Counted from the first letter of the stretch, positions 23,947 through 35,998 are shown. The stretch is DNA of 64,000 bases from Cochliopodium minus (GCA_024220525.1 JAMYWO010000006.1:320190-384189), one strand, 5' to 3'. Notes: generated from the sequence alone by a model not told the origin. Numbers and translations are program-made.

Positions 23947-25118
23947 TTAATTTGGGAGAAGGGTAAATTTGGAGTTTTGGTGAAAACTGACAACAGGAAC
24001 TAGAGGACCTTCAGTATTTTCAAAACCAACTCTCCATTCTCCCTCAGAATTAAAACTGATGGTAGCTTTTCCATTCTCCCCAAACTCTACTTTAACTCCT
24101 TTATTAAATATAAATTTGAAAATAAATAATGGGAAATTTTTTTTTTATAAAACAAATAATCAAAACAGGCTTGAATCAAAAAAAAAAAACTTAATAAAAA
24201 GTGCACAACATACCAATTTTGCTTCCTTCTTCACAAAGGATTTTTTTTGACTTTTTTTTTGCAAAAAGAACAGAATTATATTGAGAGTTGTTACATTTTG
24301 CTCCAGAATTAGTCAATAAAGTGAAAGACCAAGGACTTTGGTAATAAGCTGATTATTAAAATAAATAAAAATAATTTCTGTATAAACAAGAAATTAAAAT
24401 TTCGTTTTTACCACTGCTTTGTGTTTTCATTTTTCCTTTATTTTCGAAATAAAAAAAATTATTTAAAATTATAATTTGAAAATATTAAATAAGACCTCTT
24501 ATTGATTCGTGAATGACTCCAACCATAAATCCTGATTCATAATCATCATAACTTTTGAATTTATCTCTTTTTTTTGAAAGGTTTTTTAAAAAAATTAATA
24601 AGTTTTTGTTAAAAATATTAAATAATCTTTTACAGTTTAATAAACCAAATATTCTTTCCTTTCGAGAATTTTGCTTTAGAAACCTATCAAAGATGAAAAA
24701 ATTAAATGAATAATTAAAATTTTGAAAGAGATTACTGCGTTGAAAGTACTTTTTTTTTTTTTAAAGGTTTACCAAAAAGAGGAATTCAAAAAATTTACTT
24801 TGAAGATTTATCAATGTTCCCGATCAATGTTCTGTCGCTATTTAAATAAGTGATATGTTCAGATGAATTCTCAAAATCATCGAAAGAAAAAAATCGGCTG
24901 ATTGAATGGAGATGTTTATCTGTTCTGATTATTTTATAGAAGAGTTTACAACTTTTTTTGAGATTAATAAGGGTGTTTCTTTCATCCGAATCGAAATTAA
25001 TAAAAATAAATTTCCAAATAACAGATGGAATTCCCATTATATTGGTTTGATCTATCGATGAGAAATCTATCTTTAACTTCTCTTCATCATCTTTCCCTTT
25101 TAAATTTTTATTTCCCAT
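23947..25118 (-). CDS. Array gene K: F-box/SPRY-like protein
   Basis: Exon 1 is 24799-25118 and the terminal exon 23947-24098. Exon 2 is 13 nt rather than 10, which adds one residue without breaking the frame. The start MGNKNLKGKDDEE lacks Ser/Thr at position 6, so myristoylation is less likely. The SPRY-like part has SKGKNIWFIKL, FMVGVIHESIRG and GEWRVGFENTEGPLVP, ending FTLLPN. It groups with A and E. Confidence 0.8.
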
Positions 25119-25260
25119 TTAAATGAGAATTTGTCTTGATTTTGATGTTCTATGATTGAGGAAAGTGAATTTAAATTATAAATGAAGGATTAGAGATTCG
25201 ATTATTCGAGAAATTTAAAAGCAATTTTTTAATATTTTTCTATTTTTTATTATTTTATTT

Positions 25261-26372
25261 TTAATTTGAAAGAAGAGTAATGATTGAATCTCGATGGACA
25301 CTAACAAAGGGAACAAGAGGTCCTTCAATATTTTTAAAAGCAACTTTCCATTCGCCTTTAACACAAAAACTAAGAGAAGCCTTTCCATTCTCTCCAAACT
25401 CAACTTTCACTCCTTCTCATAAAAAAATTTAAAAAGATAAATTTACCAAGAGAAATTTTTATGTTTTGATTTATTTTTTATTTTTAACCTAATTTACTTC
25501 CTTCTTCAATTACTGGATTTTCATTTTCTCTTTCAAACAATTTATATAGAAAACTGTTGTTACACTTTTTTCCAGAATTAACCAACAACCCAAAAGACAA
25601 GAGACTATCACATAAACCTTTATAAAAATAATGAGATATTTTGTTTTTTATAATTTGTTTCTTTATTACCTGAAATGTCACTTTTTGTTTTTACTTTTTT
25701 TTTTTAAAAAAAAAAAATTACTGAATTTTTATTTTGTACAAAAAATTATACTTCTCAATGTTTCGTGAATCACTCCAACTATGGTTCCTCCAAAAAAATT
25801 GTTGTTTATTTTATCTCTTTTTTTCGATATAAATTTAATAATTTAATAAAAAAATAATTAGAAAAATTTCACATTCTGACAAACCAAACGTTAGTTCCTT
25901 TTGTGAAACTTTTTTTGGAAATCTTTCATGAAAAATTGTTATTTATAACTTTTATGATTATAACTTTAAAAAATAATTATTACTGCATTAAACCTTTTTT
26001 AATTTAAAAATAGAAATGAAAATAATGCAAAAGAAGAATGAGAATTATTTACATTTGTATTTTGTCTACCAATCCTTCCAATGTTCTATTTTTATTTGAG
26101 TAAGTGAGGAGTCCAGATGAATTCTCAAAATCATCGAAAGAAAAAAATTTAGTGTTCGAATTGAGATCTTTATCTGTTCTGATTATTTTGTAGAAGAGTT
26201 TACAACTTTTTATGAGATTAATCAGGGTCTCTCTATCTCCATAATCGAAATTATTAAAAATTAATTTCCAAATCACAGATGGAATTCCCATTATATTGGT
26301 TTGATCAATTGATGAGAGATCTATCTTTATCTTATCTTCATCATCTTTCCCTTTTAAATTTTTATTTCCCAT
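25261..26372 (-). CDS. Array gene L: F-box/SPRY-like protein
   Basis: Exon 1 is 26053-26372 and the terminal exon 25261-25412. I joined all seven exons. After the F-box (IPSVIWKLIFNNFDY), the SPRY-like part reads TKGTNVWFVRM, GTIVGVIHETLRS, IKTKSDISG, SFGLLVNSGKKCNN, EEGSKLGGVKVEFGENG and GEWKVAFKNIEGPLVP. This copy shows the SPRY-like fold order most clearly. The N-terminus MGNKNLKGKDDED is nearly that of gene K. Confidence 0.82.
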
Positions 26373-26510
26373 TTATATAGAATATTGGCTTGATTTTGAT
26401 GTTGTATGATTGGAATATTGGATGGGATTGATTGAAAATAGAATTCAAGAAATTTATTTCAGATTTTTTTTTTATTTATTTTATAATTTTATTTATTTAT
26501 TCGGAGATTT

Positions 26511-27610
26511 TTAATTTGGAAAAAGGGTAAAAATGGATTCTTGATGAATGCTTACAAAAGGAACAAGAGGACCTTTAATACCAGTAAAAGCAATTTTCCA
26601 TTCACCTTTAACACAAAAACTGAGAGTGGCATTTCCATTTTCTCCAAACTCTACTTTCACTCCTTAAAAAAATATGATTAAAAAAGAGAAAATTTAATTG
26701 TAATATTGTTTTATTTCTTATTTTTCTACCTAATTTACTTCCTTCTTCAATGACTGTATTTTTATTTTCTCTTTTAAACAAATTATTTGAAAAAATGTTG
26801 TTATTGCATTTGTTTCCAGAATTAACCAACAACCCAAAAGACAAGGGACTAGTGTAGCAACCTTTCCCAAAAATCTTCATTATAATATAAAAAAAAAAAT
26901 TATTATTATTTACCACCTGATGTGTCAGTTTTTGTTATTTCTTTTTAAAAAGAGATCAATATCTATTTAACTCATTTTTTTAAAAAAAATTGTTTCACCT
27001 CTCAAAGATTCATGGATAACTCCAACCAAACTTCCATCACAAGCTTTTTCTAATAATTTATCTCTTTTTCGATAATTTATTTCAAAAAGAAAAGAAAAGA
27101 AAAGAAAAAATTTTATCACAATCTCAAGAACCATACATGTGTTCCTTTTGTAAAATTTATTTTGGAAATCTTTCAAAAAGAAATAATTTTAACTTTAATT
27201 ATTGTAACCTTTATAAAAAATAATTTTTACTGCATTATACCTTTTTTTAATTTTAAAAAGAGTGGAATTAAAAAATATAAAAGAAAGGTGATAAATTAAT
27301 TATACATTGATCCACTTTTTCCTTTCAATGTTCTATTGTTATTTGAATAAGTGATGAATTCAGATGAATGTTCAAAATCATCAAAAGAAAAAAATGCGCA
27401 GATTGAATTGAGATGTTTATCTGTTCTGATTATTTTGTAGAAGAGTTTACAACTTTTTTTCAGCGTGATCAGGGTTTTTCTTTCATCAAAATGGAAATTA
27501 TTAAAAATAACTTTCCAAATTACAGATGGAATTCCCATTATATTCTTTTGATCAATTGATGAGAGATCTATCTTTATCTCCTCTTCATCATCTTTAATAT
27601 TGCACTTCAT
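26511..27610 (-). CDS. Array gene M: F-box/SPRY-like protein (upstream end of array)
   Basis: Exon 1 is 27306-27610 and the terminal exon 26511-26662; seven exons in frame. The start MKCNIKDDEE is short, and the F-box (IPSVIWKVIFNNFHF) begins about 20 residues in. The SPRY-like part has TKGTHVWFLRL, SLVGVIHESLRG, EITKTDTSG and GEWKIAFTGIKGPLVP. It is the first array copy reading leftward; nothing array-like lies beyond 27610. Confidence 0.82.
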
Positions 27611-28103
27611 TTTTTTATTTTCTTTTATATTCTTAAAAACTCAAAATGAATTTGAAGGAAAAATACTTCTTTCTCTATTGTTGAAGATTCAAGGTATTAT
27701 TAGCTTTTCATTTTTTATTTTTTATAATCTGACACCGAGTATGTTTTGATATTCTAATTTTTCCACTCAATATAGATCTTTTTATCCTCCTTTTTTAAGT
27801 TCTCAATACATCATCAAATTTGAATGTTATCCTTCTCCAAAAAAAAAATTTTGAAAAATAATAAAAGAAATAAAAAAGATTATTTCGTTCATTTCAAAAT
27901 TAGATGTTGAATCTGTGGGAAGTTCATTTAGTGAAATTTAAAAAAAAAAATCAAATTTTATACATATTGATGATTAAGATACAATTTTGAACTATTATAC
28001 TTACCCACTTTAAAAAAATGAAGAAAAAAAATAGAGAAATAAAAAAAATAAAAATTCAAAAAAAAAAAATATATAAAAAAAAGCCAATAGACAGTTTGTC
28101 GAA
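27611..28103. other. 493-bp intergenic region, no gene seen
   Basis: This region holds the divergent 5' flanks of array gene M and the secreted-protein gene at 28104. It is AT-rich, with poly-A runs near 27841 and 28050-28080. I see no open frame, RNA gene or repeat worth calling. Confidence 0.7.
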
Positions 28104-29342
28104 ATGAAAATTTTCCTTTTAGCTATATTTCTTCTTCTTGCTGTTGCATATGCAGGAAATTATGAAAGATCAGAAAGAAGAGCAGTACTTGTATATTACT
28201 CTGATGATAAATGCCGTCATCTCGAAGGGATTGCAGGAACATTCGTATCCAATGCACAAAAATCCATCCAAAGCTCAAATAGAGGAACATGCAGAGAACA
28301 ATTGGCATGTGTACACAATGATGCATCTGAAGATTGCCATGATGTAAGAAATTATGGTGCAAATGTACTTGTTACCTTCAATCTCAATAAAGAATCCTTC
28401 CTTGTCACCAGAAATAATGGAGCACCTGCTAACCAAACCTATGATACTTGCTATGCCAGCACCACCTTTTCTGCATGCCACTATAAACTTGTTAGAGAAC
28501 GTGAGGCTTTGAGAAGATTTGATGATGATGAATGTAAAGAAAAAATTTATCCTTTATAATCCTTATCTATTATCATTCGTATTTTAAATTTATAATTTTA
28601 AACAACATAGATTATATTCCCTTCTTATCTTCAATGAATTCAATTATTAATCAAAAATATTAATATGTATATGTTCAAATAACAAAAAAAAAAATTCCTT
28701 CAAAAGCAAATAAATTTTAAACTATTAGGGCGTCATCATGGAGAACAACATGGAAATGGACATTGGGATCACGATGATGAACATCATGGAAATAACTGGG
28801 ATAACGATCGTTATGACAATGACAATCACTGGGATCATGATGATGACAATCACGGACACGGAAGACCACACGGAAAGCCAGAACATGGAAAACCAGGACA
28901 NNNNNNNNNNNNNNNNNNNNNNNNNNNNNNNNNNNNNNNNNNNNNNNNNNNNNNNNNNNNNNNNNNNNNNNNNNNNNNNNNNNNNNNNNNNNNNNNNNNN
29001 GGAAAACCAGAACATGGAAGACCAGGTAACAGACCTGATTGGGATCGTGATGGAAAACCAGGAAGACCAGGACCAGGAGGAAAACCTGGATATGTTCAAC
29101 CAGAAGAACATCACGAACATCATGGACATGGAAAACCAGAACATGGAAGACCAGGTAACAGACCTGATTGGGATCGTGATGGAAAACCAGACAGACCTGA
29201 TTACAAACCTGATTGGGCTGGTGAATGGGACCGTGATCGTGATGGTGATGATGATGATAAGAAGAGAGCTCTTGGAAAGACTGTTATTGCTGAAGAAGTT
29301 AAGGTTACTGAACCTGTCACAACTGCTACTTCACAAAATTAA
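28104..29342 (+). CDS. Secreted protein with His/Asp/Trp/Pro/Gly-rich repeat tail (contains gap)
   Basis: Exon 1 is 28104-28533 and exon 2 28729-29342. Residues 1-17 are a signal peptide (LLAIFLLLAVAYA). The first 140 residues hold 6-8 cysteines and resemble nothing I recognise. The tail switches to runs such as RHHGEQHGNGHWDHDDEHH and repeated GKPEHGRPGNRPDWDRDGKP, then an acidic DGDDDDKK segment and a Thr-rich end. The correct frame is fixed by the splice phase and the open run on both sides of the 100-N gap, which happens to preserve phase. Many His and Asp side chains suggest metal binding or an extracellular matrix role; that is inference. Confidence 0.7.
28901..29000. other. 100-N assembly gap
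   Basis: Exactly 100 unknown bases interrupt exon 2 of the secreted repeat protein. The round number suggests a scaffold placeholder, so the true repeat count and protein length are unknown. Confidence 0.98.
29001..29200 (+). repeat. 129-bp in-frame tandem repeat
   Basis: The sequence beginning at 29001 recurs at 29130 with an offset of 129 bp (43 codons) and about 60 bp of visible identity. It encodes the GKPEHGRPGNRPDWDRDGKP unit. The gap sits directly upstream, so more copies are likely hidden there. Confidence 0.85.
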
Positions 29343-29676
29343 AAGATATTTTCCAATTCGAATTCTATTTTTTATTGAAAATAAATTTATTTGTTCATTA
29401 ACTTTCTCTATTTATTTTATTTTGATTATTTTCCAAAAGAAATTACAAAAGAACTTAAAGGGAGTTATCCTGTAATTCATTTTTGAAGACAGGAATTCTC
29501 CTTTGTGTTTTATTTGAATCCATGAGATTAAAAAAAAAAAATTTTCTTTTTCCCAATCAAATTATGTGAATATAAGAAAAAGAAAGAGAATATTCAAAAA
29601 AGAGAAAGAAAAATGAATGATTTCAATTTTAAAATTTTAAATTCAAAAAAAAAAAAGAAAAGAAAATAAAGCCAAG
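29343..29676. other. 334-bp intergenic region, no gene seen
   Basis: This lies between two plus-strand secreted-protein genes. It holds the 3' flank of the first and an A-rich leader just before the next start. No supported feature is visible. Confidence 0.7.
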
Positions 29677-31105
29677 ATGTGGAATAGATTTTATTTTTTA
29701 TTTTTATTGATTGTTGCTACAACAATGAGTCAACAAATTGGATGGACAATGCCTGGATATGATGCTCAATTCACAAGAAATGTTCCATACAGATTATTCA
29801 ACAATAAGCCATATTTGATGAAGACTCTTCAAATTAGCACCCAATATCTTCATGATTTGATCGTAGATACTTCTGGAAATTTCTATATTCAAGCTAATCA
29901 TTTTATTCTTGTATATGATGAATCAATCAACCGTAACAATTTTTTCTCTGAAATTTTTTTAAATTTGAAATTCCAACAAAATTATAAATTAATTAAATGA
30001 TTTATAAAGTGAAAGGAAATATCACTTTGGGTGGTTCTGAAACTCTAAACACCATACAATCAATATCAGTTGGGAAAACTTCATTGTATGTTGTTTACAC
30101 CTCATTGAACCCAAATAACTTCAACCAAGCATACATTTTAGCTTCTGTAAACAAAAATACTTTCAAAACAGAATGGTCAAATTCTTTGGTGAATGGAACT
30201 GGAAGTGGATTCACTTCAAGCACTCAATTAATCTTTGATTCTGAAGAATCTCTTTACGTTTCTGTTTACATTGCCCAAGGTAAATGTCAACAAAGTGTTT
30301 TCAAGTTTAGAGGTTCCGATGGTGCTCTTTTTTGGAACAATACTTTGTCTGATGGTTCTTATTCTAATGATTTTCTGAGAAATTTAATTTTGAATACTCA
30401 AGGGAACACTCTATACTCCTTTTACAAGTAAAAAAAAAAAAAATTTTTTTGTTTAAATTTTCTTAATTTTTTTTAATAAATTAGTGGAAATACTTTGGTT
30501 ACTTTTAATACTCTTTCTGGAAAAGTCCAAAAAATTACTCTTGAAGAAAAATTTTCTTGTTTTCAATCAGGATTGACACTTCTCAAAGACACCCTCTACT
30601 TTGTCAATAATACAAGTAAAATTTAGTTTTTAAATTTAATTTTTTTTAAAAAAAATTTAAAAAAATTTTTTTAAAGATTTGATTGGTGTTAATTCTTTAA
30701 ACGGGAAAACAGTCCTACAAGTTAATCTAGGACAGACTTCTTATTACTTATCAGTGAGTAACAACAGTTTGATTGTTACAAGTCAAACAAAGATTACTTC
30801 AGTGGATCCTTCATCTGGGAGAATAAGTTGGAGACAAAACACTGGACTTGGTCATCCAACTATAACTTCTGACTCTATTGCAATCTCAGGTGGAAATGCT
30901 TACTTAATTAATAACGGAGGAAGTAAAAAAAAGTTTAACTTAAAGTTAAAAAAAAATCAGTTTTTAATTTCAAAAATTCATTTTTTCAAAAGATTCAATT
31001 TGGCAGTTCAACATCCCCAATGCTTTTACTAGAGTTTACAAAGACAAGGCTTTTGTTGTTTGCTCAAACTCTAATTTCATCTGCTCATTTTATTCCACTC
31101 AATAA
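29677..31105 (+). CDS. Secreted PQQ-type beta-propeller protein
   Basis: Exons 29677-29932, 30010-30427, 30485-30615, 30677-30922 and 30993-31105 join in frame to 387 residues. An N-terminal signal peptide (YFLFLLIVATT) precedes GWTMPGYDAQFTRN, which resembles the opening of PQQ-repeat proteins. Several blade-like repeats follow, each with a strand such as GALFWN, SGRISWRQN or SIWQFNIPN after a turn with SGK or SDG. Such propellers act as extracellular or lumenal binding scaffolds, or as quinoprotein-like enzymes; no catalytic residues are evident. The C-terminus has a few cysteines. Confidence 0.75.
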
Positions 31106-31209
31106 ATAAAAAATAAATAAACATATCATTTTCCTCGAAAAAACCATTTATTTTGAAAATAATATTTTTATTTTTTTATAAAAATTATTTTTTAATTATT
31201 TTTTTATAT

Positions 31210-33835
31210 TCATAATTTTGAATTGAATTTGTTGGAAGAATAAATAAAAGAAGATTGTAATTTCAACAAATCCTCAGAAAAAGGTTTGAGTTCATTTGTT
31301 AGATGAGAAAGAAATCTATCTAAAGAAACAGATTTAGAAGAATCAAAATACTTTTTCTCAATCAAAAAAGGGCAAAAGTGAATCAGTTCAGAAATCACAA
31401 AAAAGTTTTTCAAATTATTCAGAATAGAGTTTGGAGGGACAACAAGATTGTCTCTTTTAATCTTTTTTTCGAATTGGACAACAAACCACTTTACAAGATA
31501 AGCTCTCGATAAGTTTTGACAAAATGATTCTTTATGAAAATAAAAATATAAAAATAAATAAAAAATATAAAAATAAAATAAAAATAATTAATAAAAATAA
31601 AAAATAGATTTTAAAAATTAAAAAAAAAATAATTTTGGAAGAAAAATATAAAATAGATTTTAAAAATAAAATTAAAAAAAAAAATAAATAAAAATAAAAA
31701 AATAAATAAAAATAAATAATTGAAAATTAATAAAAATAAAATGTTGCTTTTTACCACAATTTCTCCAACATTCATCTAAACCAAGTTTTTCTTCGTTTAA
31801 AGAAAAATAGTTCAAAATATAAGAAATGTTCTTCAAAATGAAGAACTTGAGGGAGTAAAGTTGAAAAGAAGAGGAGGAAAGAAAAGAGAAGGAACTGTTA
31901 CGAATAGAAACAGGGTTGCATTGCACAAAATTGATGTGAAGCTGCTCTTTGAGGAACTTTAAAGATCCGCCCAAACCATTATACTTCCTTTGATATTTCT
32001 CAATGATAGATTTGGACAATAAAAGATAAGGGAAATGAATGTCAGAAAAAAAAGATCCGTTGATTAAATGTATTCTTTGTAATCCCCTTTCTATTTTTTC
32101 TTTTAAATTTATTTTGTCTTTAATTTGGCTGAAAATAGTGCTTTTTCCTGTCTTTAAAGAATCGGAGAGGAACGTTCTTAGACTTTCGGCGATGTTGATG
32201 TAGTGGGTCGTTTTTTTGGAGGAGATTTTTACTTTTTCTTCCGGAGAGGAGGTGGAGGTTGTGGAGGTGAGTCTTTTGAAAAGATTGATGAAGAAGTCTG
32301 AGCAAAAAGAAAACAAAATTGATATCGAACTCATTTTAAGCAGGTGAAAATGCAAAGACGATGTTAATTCTTTTTAATTTATTTTGATTTTTATTTTTTC
32401 ATTTAACAATTTTTTTTTTTGATTTTATTTTTATTTTTAATATTTATCATTATTTTTTTTTTTGAATTTTAATTTCATTTTTTTTTATAATTTTTTTTTT
32501 CTATTTTTTATTATTTATTTTTACCTACATTTTGATTGATTACATAATGAAATATTTTGAGAGAAAAGGATCTGATGGCAAACAATGAAAAGACTTTGGA
32601 AAGAGAAAAAAAGTTTTCCATTTTTTCAAAACGTTCACTGTGAGAAAGTGATGTGCACTCTTCATTCTCGAAAGAGAGATTACCTTCCCTTCCCACATCT
32701 GCATATTTATTCAACAAGTTCTTTCTTGGGATTCTCACGTTGTGAAATCTTATCCAAGAATTTATTCCGCTATATTTTTCTTTATTTTCTAATCGGAGAA
32801 TTTGTATACCTGGGTATAGATGGTCCGACTCTTTGTCTATTTTTTTTTTAAAAAAAAATTATTTTAAAAAAATAACAAATTTTTATTTTTTTGTGAATAA
32901 TTAATATAAAGTTTTTAATAAAAATTTTTTCATGTAGTTTTTGATGTAAGAAATTTTTGTTAATAACTGGATCATTAAAAGTTATAAAAATGATGTTTTT
33001 AAAAAAATTTATTGAAAAAATAATTTACTTTAATTTTTTTGTTAATAAGTAGATCATTAAGTAATAAAAATGATTTTTTTTTTAAAAAAAAAATTTTTTT
33101 TTTTGATTAAATATTTCAATTAATCATTAAACAAAAAATAAAAAAATTGTCACCTCTTAGCATGACGAAAAAAGGATGAATTCCGTTCTCTTTTTCATTG
33201 ATGATCAATTTGGCAAAAATTATACAACAGTTTGCTCCAGGATTACCAATCCACTTTACAGAAGACAAGTTGGGAGAATCTATTATGAACTGCTCAGACG
33301 AAATTTCATAAGTGGATGTCGTTTGTATTTCTTCTGATGAATTCTCCATGATGGAAACTCCTCCCCTTAATATTCCTCTTTTTACATCTTCCAGAATTAT
33401 TTTGTGTCTTTCTCCGCTCAAATTTATCAAAGAATATGCAAACTGATTTAAAAAGGATTAATATTAAAAATAAATATTTTTTTTTTGAAAGCTATAATCA
33501 TTTTCCATTTTGTTTTCTATACCATTAAATAATTGAGATGGAACATTTCTCCTAGTTCATTGTCCTTCATATAGAGATTTTCCAAGATGGTTATGATTTT
33601 TTTGGGATCCTCTTTTATATTCATGGGATCTATCCCCATTGATTTGTTTAATATGGAGAATAATTCGTTTTGATCGTTGAATTTTCCTCCTTCCATTATT
33701 TTATATTCTATATTCTGCTTAATAATTTTATATGTGAGCAAAGAATTTGATTATTTGTACCTTTTGTATTGATACATTGTTCGAAAAAAGACAAATATCT
33801 TCTATCATTTTAAGTTGGTCAACTGATTCAATCAT
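31210..33835 (-). CDS. Degenerate acyl-CoA oxidase-like protein with peroxisomal SKL tail
   Basis: Exons 33761-33835, 33523-33717, 33154-33442, 32525-32836, 31755-32369 and 31210-31529 join in frame to 601 residues; typical oxidases have 650-700. Matches include KWIGNPGANCCIIFAKLI with GIHPFFVMLR (central beta domain), the loop WIRFHNVRIPRKNLLNKY, the helix SSLHFHLLKMSSIS and GLDECWRNCG in place of ECRxACGG. The protein ends NSKL, a PTS1 peroxisomal import signal. In place of the usual TExGHGSN flavin-contact motif is SIMENSSEE, and the segment with the catalytic Glu (xFEGEN) is missing. It may therefore be an inactive paralogue or a structural partner. The gene remains fully open, which argues against a simple pseudogene. 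Confidence 0.72.
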
Positions 33836-34365
33836 TTTTTTTTATTATTTGGGAAAATTGGATGAAATCACTGATATCATTAAAAATGGATCATATTGTT
33901 GAAATGCATTCCAAGATAATCTCAAATATATCCTCAATATGCTCTAATTCATATTTCTTGATTTACATCAAAAAAAACATCAATAGATTCTTTATTGATC
34001 AAGCAAAGAACCTTTTATTGGGAATATGATAGTACAATTTGATAATCAGACTCAGATATAAACCAATAAATTTTTAGTATGATTTGAAAAAAATATAAAA
34101 GAAAGTTAATCAGATAAACCTTCTAATTTTGTAATCATAAATCCTTCCATTGGGAGAATCATTCAGATTAGCTTCGTTTTCATCATTTAAAAAAAAAAAA
34201 ATCTGGAAAAAGGATTTTGAAGAAAGATTAACCCAAAGAAGAATTCCTCCCATTCATTAAAGATAAATCCATATAAACAAAAGTTTCTTCACTAAACAAT
34301 TTGAGTCATCTTTTATTCATTTAATCCAAATTTTTTTTTTTTATTGAATTTTTATAAATTAAAAA
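33836..34365. other. 530-bp divergent intergenic region
   Basis: This lies between the starts of the acyl-CoA oxidase-like gene (minus) and the methyltransferase gene (plus), so it should hold both promoters. It contains scattered short open frames only. I see no RNA gene or repeat. Confidence 0.7.
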
Positions 34366-35998
34366 ATGACTGAGAAATTGAAAGAGAAACCACACAATAG
34401 TCTTTTGAATGGTTTGGTGTTAATAGTAGTATTTATAGCCATAATCATATATTACCTGCATTCAAGAGAAATAATGGAATTCAGCCTCAATAAAAAGAAT
34501 ACAAGGTATTTGGAATGGTCAGATCATTATATGGTGGATAACAAGTATCTAGATTTGATATCAGATGAATATTTCACCATTAATCCTCAAAGAGAGGAAG
34601 TGATCTACAATAATTCAATAGTATTTGTGACAAGCTTTATATCACAGAATAGAATGCACAGAGCATTATATTTTCACAATGATCCAACAGGAGGCCATGG
34701 TTTTATAAGTGTAAAATGAAAAAAAAATAAAAAAAATTTTATAAAATCGAAATTTCATCAAATAACTTAGTGTGAGGATGATTTTTGTGATATTTTAAAC
34801 AAAAAATACATTTCCTTTTTATACATACAATCCATGTTGGTCTCGATGTCCTACAGCCCAAACGATGATTGCGATAAAGAATCAAGATCATTGGTCATTG
34901 GTTTAGGAGGAGTAAAAAAAAAAATGTTAATAATACTAAAACTAAAACTTTAACTTAAGGGAACAATACGTAAAAAAATTAATTAAAAAAGTTTAATAGA
35001 TTTTTTAATTTGGACTTTGTTAATAAAGCAATTTGGCTACAAGAAGTATATCCCAATATGGAGATAGATATAGTAGAAATTTTTCCTGAAGTGGTGGAAG
35101 CTACAACAAAATATATGGGCTTTAAAAAAGGAAAAAGAACCAAGATGTTTGTCGAAGGTGAAAAAAATAACTTTTTTAAAAAAATAACGAAAAATTATTT
35201 TTAAAAATTAAAAAATTAAAAAAAATACTTATAATAATGAATATTTTACCAAATAAAAAAAAAAAAATTTTAAAAGATGGTTTTGATTATGTAATGAGAC
35301 TTTCCCCAGAATCGAAATATGATTTTATTTTTCAAGATGCATACCTCGATACTCAGATTCCAAACCAAATGTTCTCCAAAATGTTCATGACCAAACTGAA
35401 ATCTCATTTGAGTATCGGAGGAGTTTTAATTACGAATATCTGCATTCAAGATTATGATGACGAAGATCTTTATAACATTTTAGAAATTCTCTCCAGTGAA
35501 TTCGACAACTTATTTATGATTGATTCTACTTATTCCAATAAAATTCTTATTTCTTTTGATGGGGAAAATAAAGGTGAAAAAAAAAAAAATTTATTATTTT
35601 ATTTTTATTTTTTATTTTTTTATTAAAAAAAATAGAAATAGTTTCTCCTGATGATCTTTTCCTTAAAAGAGAGAAACTACATAACAAATTTCAAAATATT
35701 TGGCCATTTGGAAGAGGTATAGGTTATCAATATAATTTGCTAAACTCAAGGTGAAAAAAAAATTTTAAAGTTTAAATTTATTAAATTTTAAATTTAAAAT
35801 GTTTGATAAATTTATTTTATTTTTAAATTTAAAATTTATTTAATTTTTTTTAGCATGGATTTTCTCACTACATTGACCACTGATCATCATTATTATTCGA
35901 TCGTTCATTATTGTCTCCAAGAAACTCGCGTGAGTGAATTGAGTGATTACGATTGCTCCTTTGTAGATAAATTAAGTTATCCTATCCTTTTGTCGTAA
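34366..35998 (+). CDS. Membrane-anchored spermidine-synthase-like methyltransferase
   Basis: Exons: 34366-34710, 34771-34911, 34960-34969, 35000-35157, 35277-35573, 35636-35750 and 35854-35998, about 403 residues. Residues 15-32 form a single transmembrane helix (LVLIVVFIAIIIYYL). The fold is that of the spermidine synthase/METTL13 type: SLVIGLGG (SAM motif I), MEIDIVEIFPEVVEA (motif II acid), DGFDYVM, YDFIFQDAY and a GGVLITNI strand. The 10-nt exon continuing the Gly motif (GTI) leaves one base over, while the next exon needs two. The model is therefore one base short there; a six-T run at 35001-35006 is the obvious suspect. All other junctions are in phase. Confidence 0.75.

Larger units (their letters stand above)
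8080..27610 (-). repeat. Tandem array of 13 F-box/SPRY-like paralogues
   Basis: Thirteen minus-strand genes stand head to tail, each about 1.1-1.3 kb, usually 110-200 bp apart. All share one plan: exon 1 with an F-box, exon 2 of 10 nt (13 nt in one copy), exon 3 of about 50 nt, exon 4 of about 62-85 nt, exon 5 of 21-24 nt, exon 6 of about 132-135 nt and a terminal exon of 152 nt (167 in the first copy). Exons 2-7 encode a SPRY-like beta domain. By eye the copies fall into subgroups, and two-gene blocks repeat. Two interruptions occur: the plus-strand gene at 16348-17681 and the foreign-looking piece at about 20638-21190. Confidence 0.85.

Noticed and set aside
8080-27610. Regularly spaced repeats of about 1.2 kb suggesting a CRISPR-like or satellite array
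   Set aside because: The units are spliced protein genes with diverged introns, far too long and variable for CRISPR or satellite DNA.
28725-29475. Met/Ile/Glu-rich open frame over the assembly gap
   Set aside because: It is a shifted frame of the His/Asp/Pro repeat; the splice phase from exon 1 selects the other frame.
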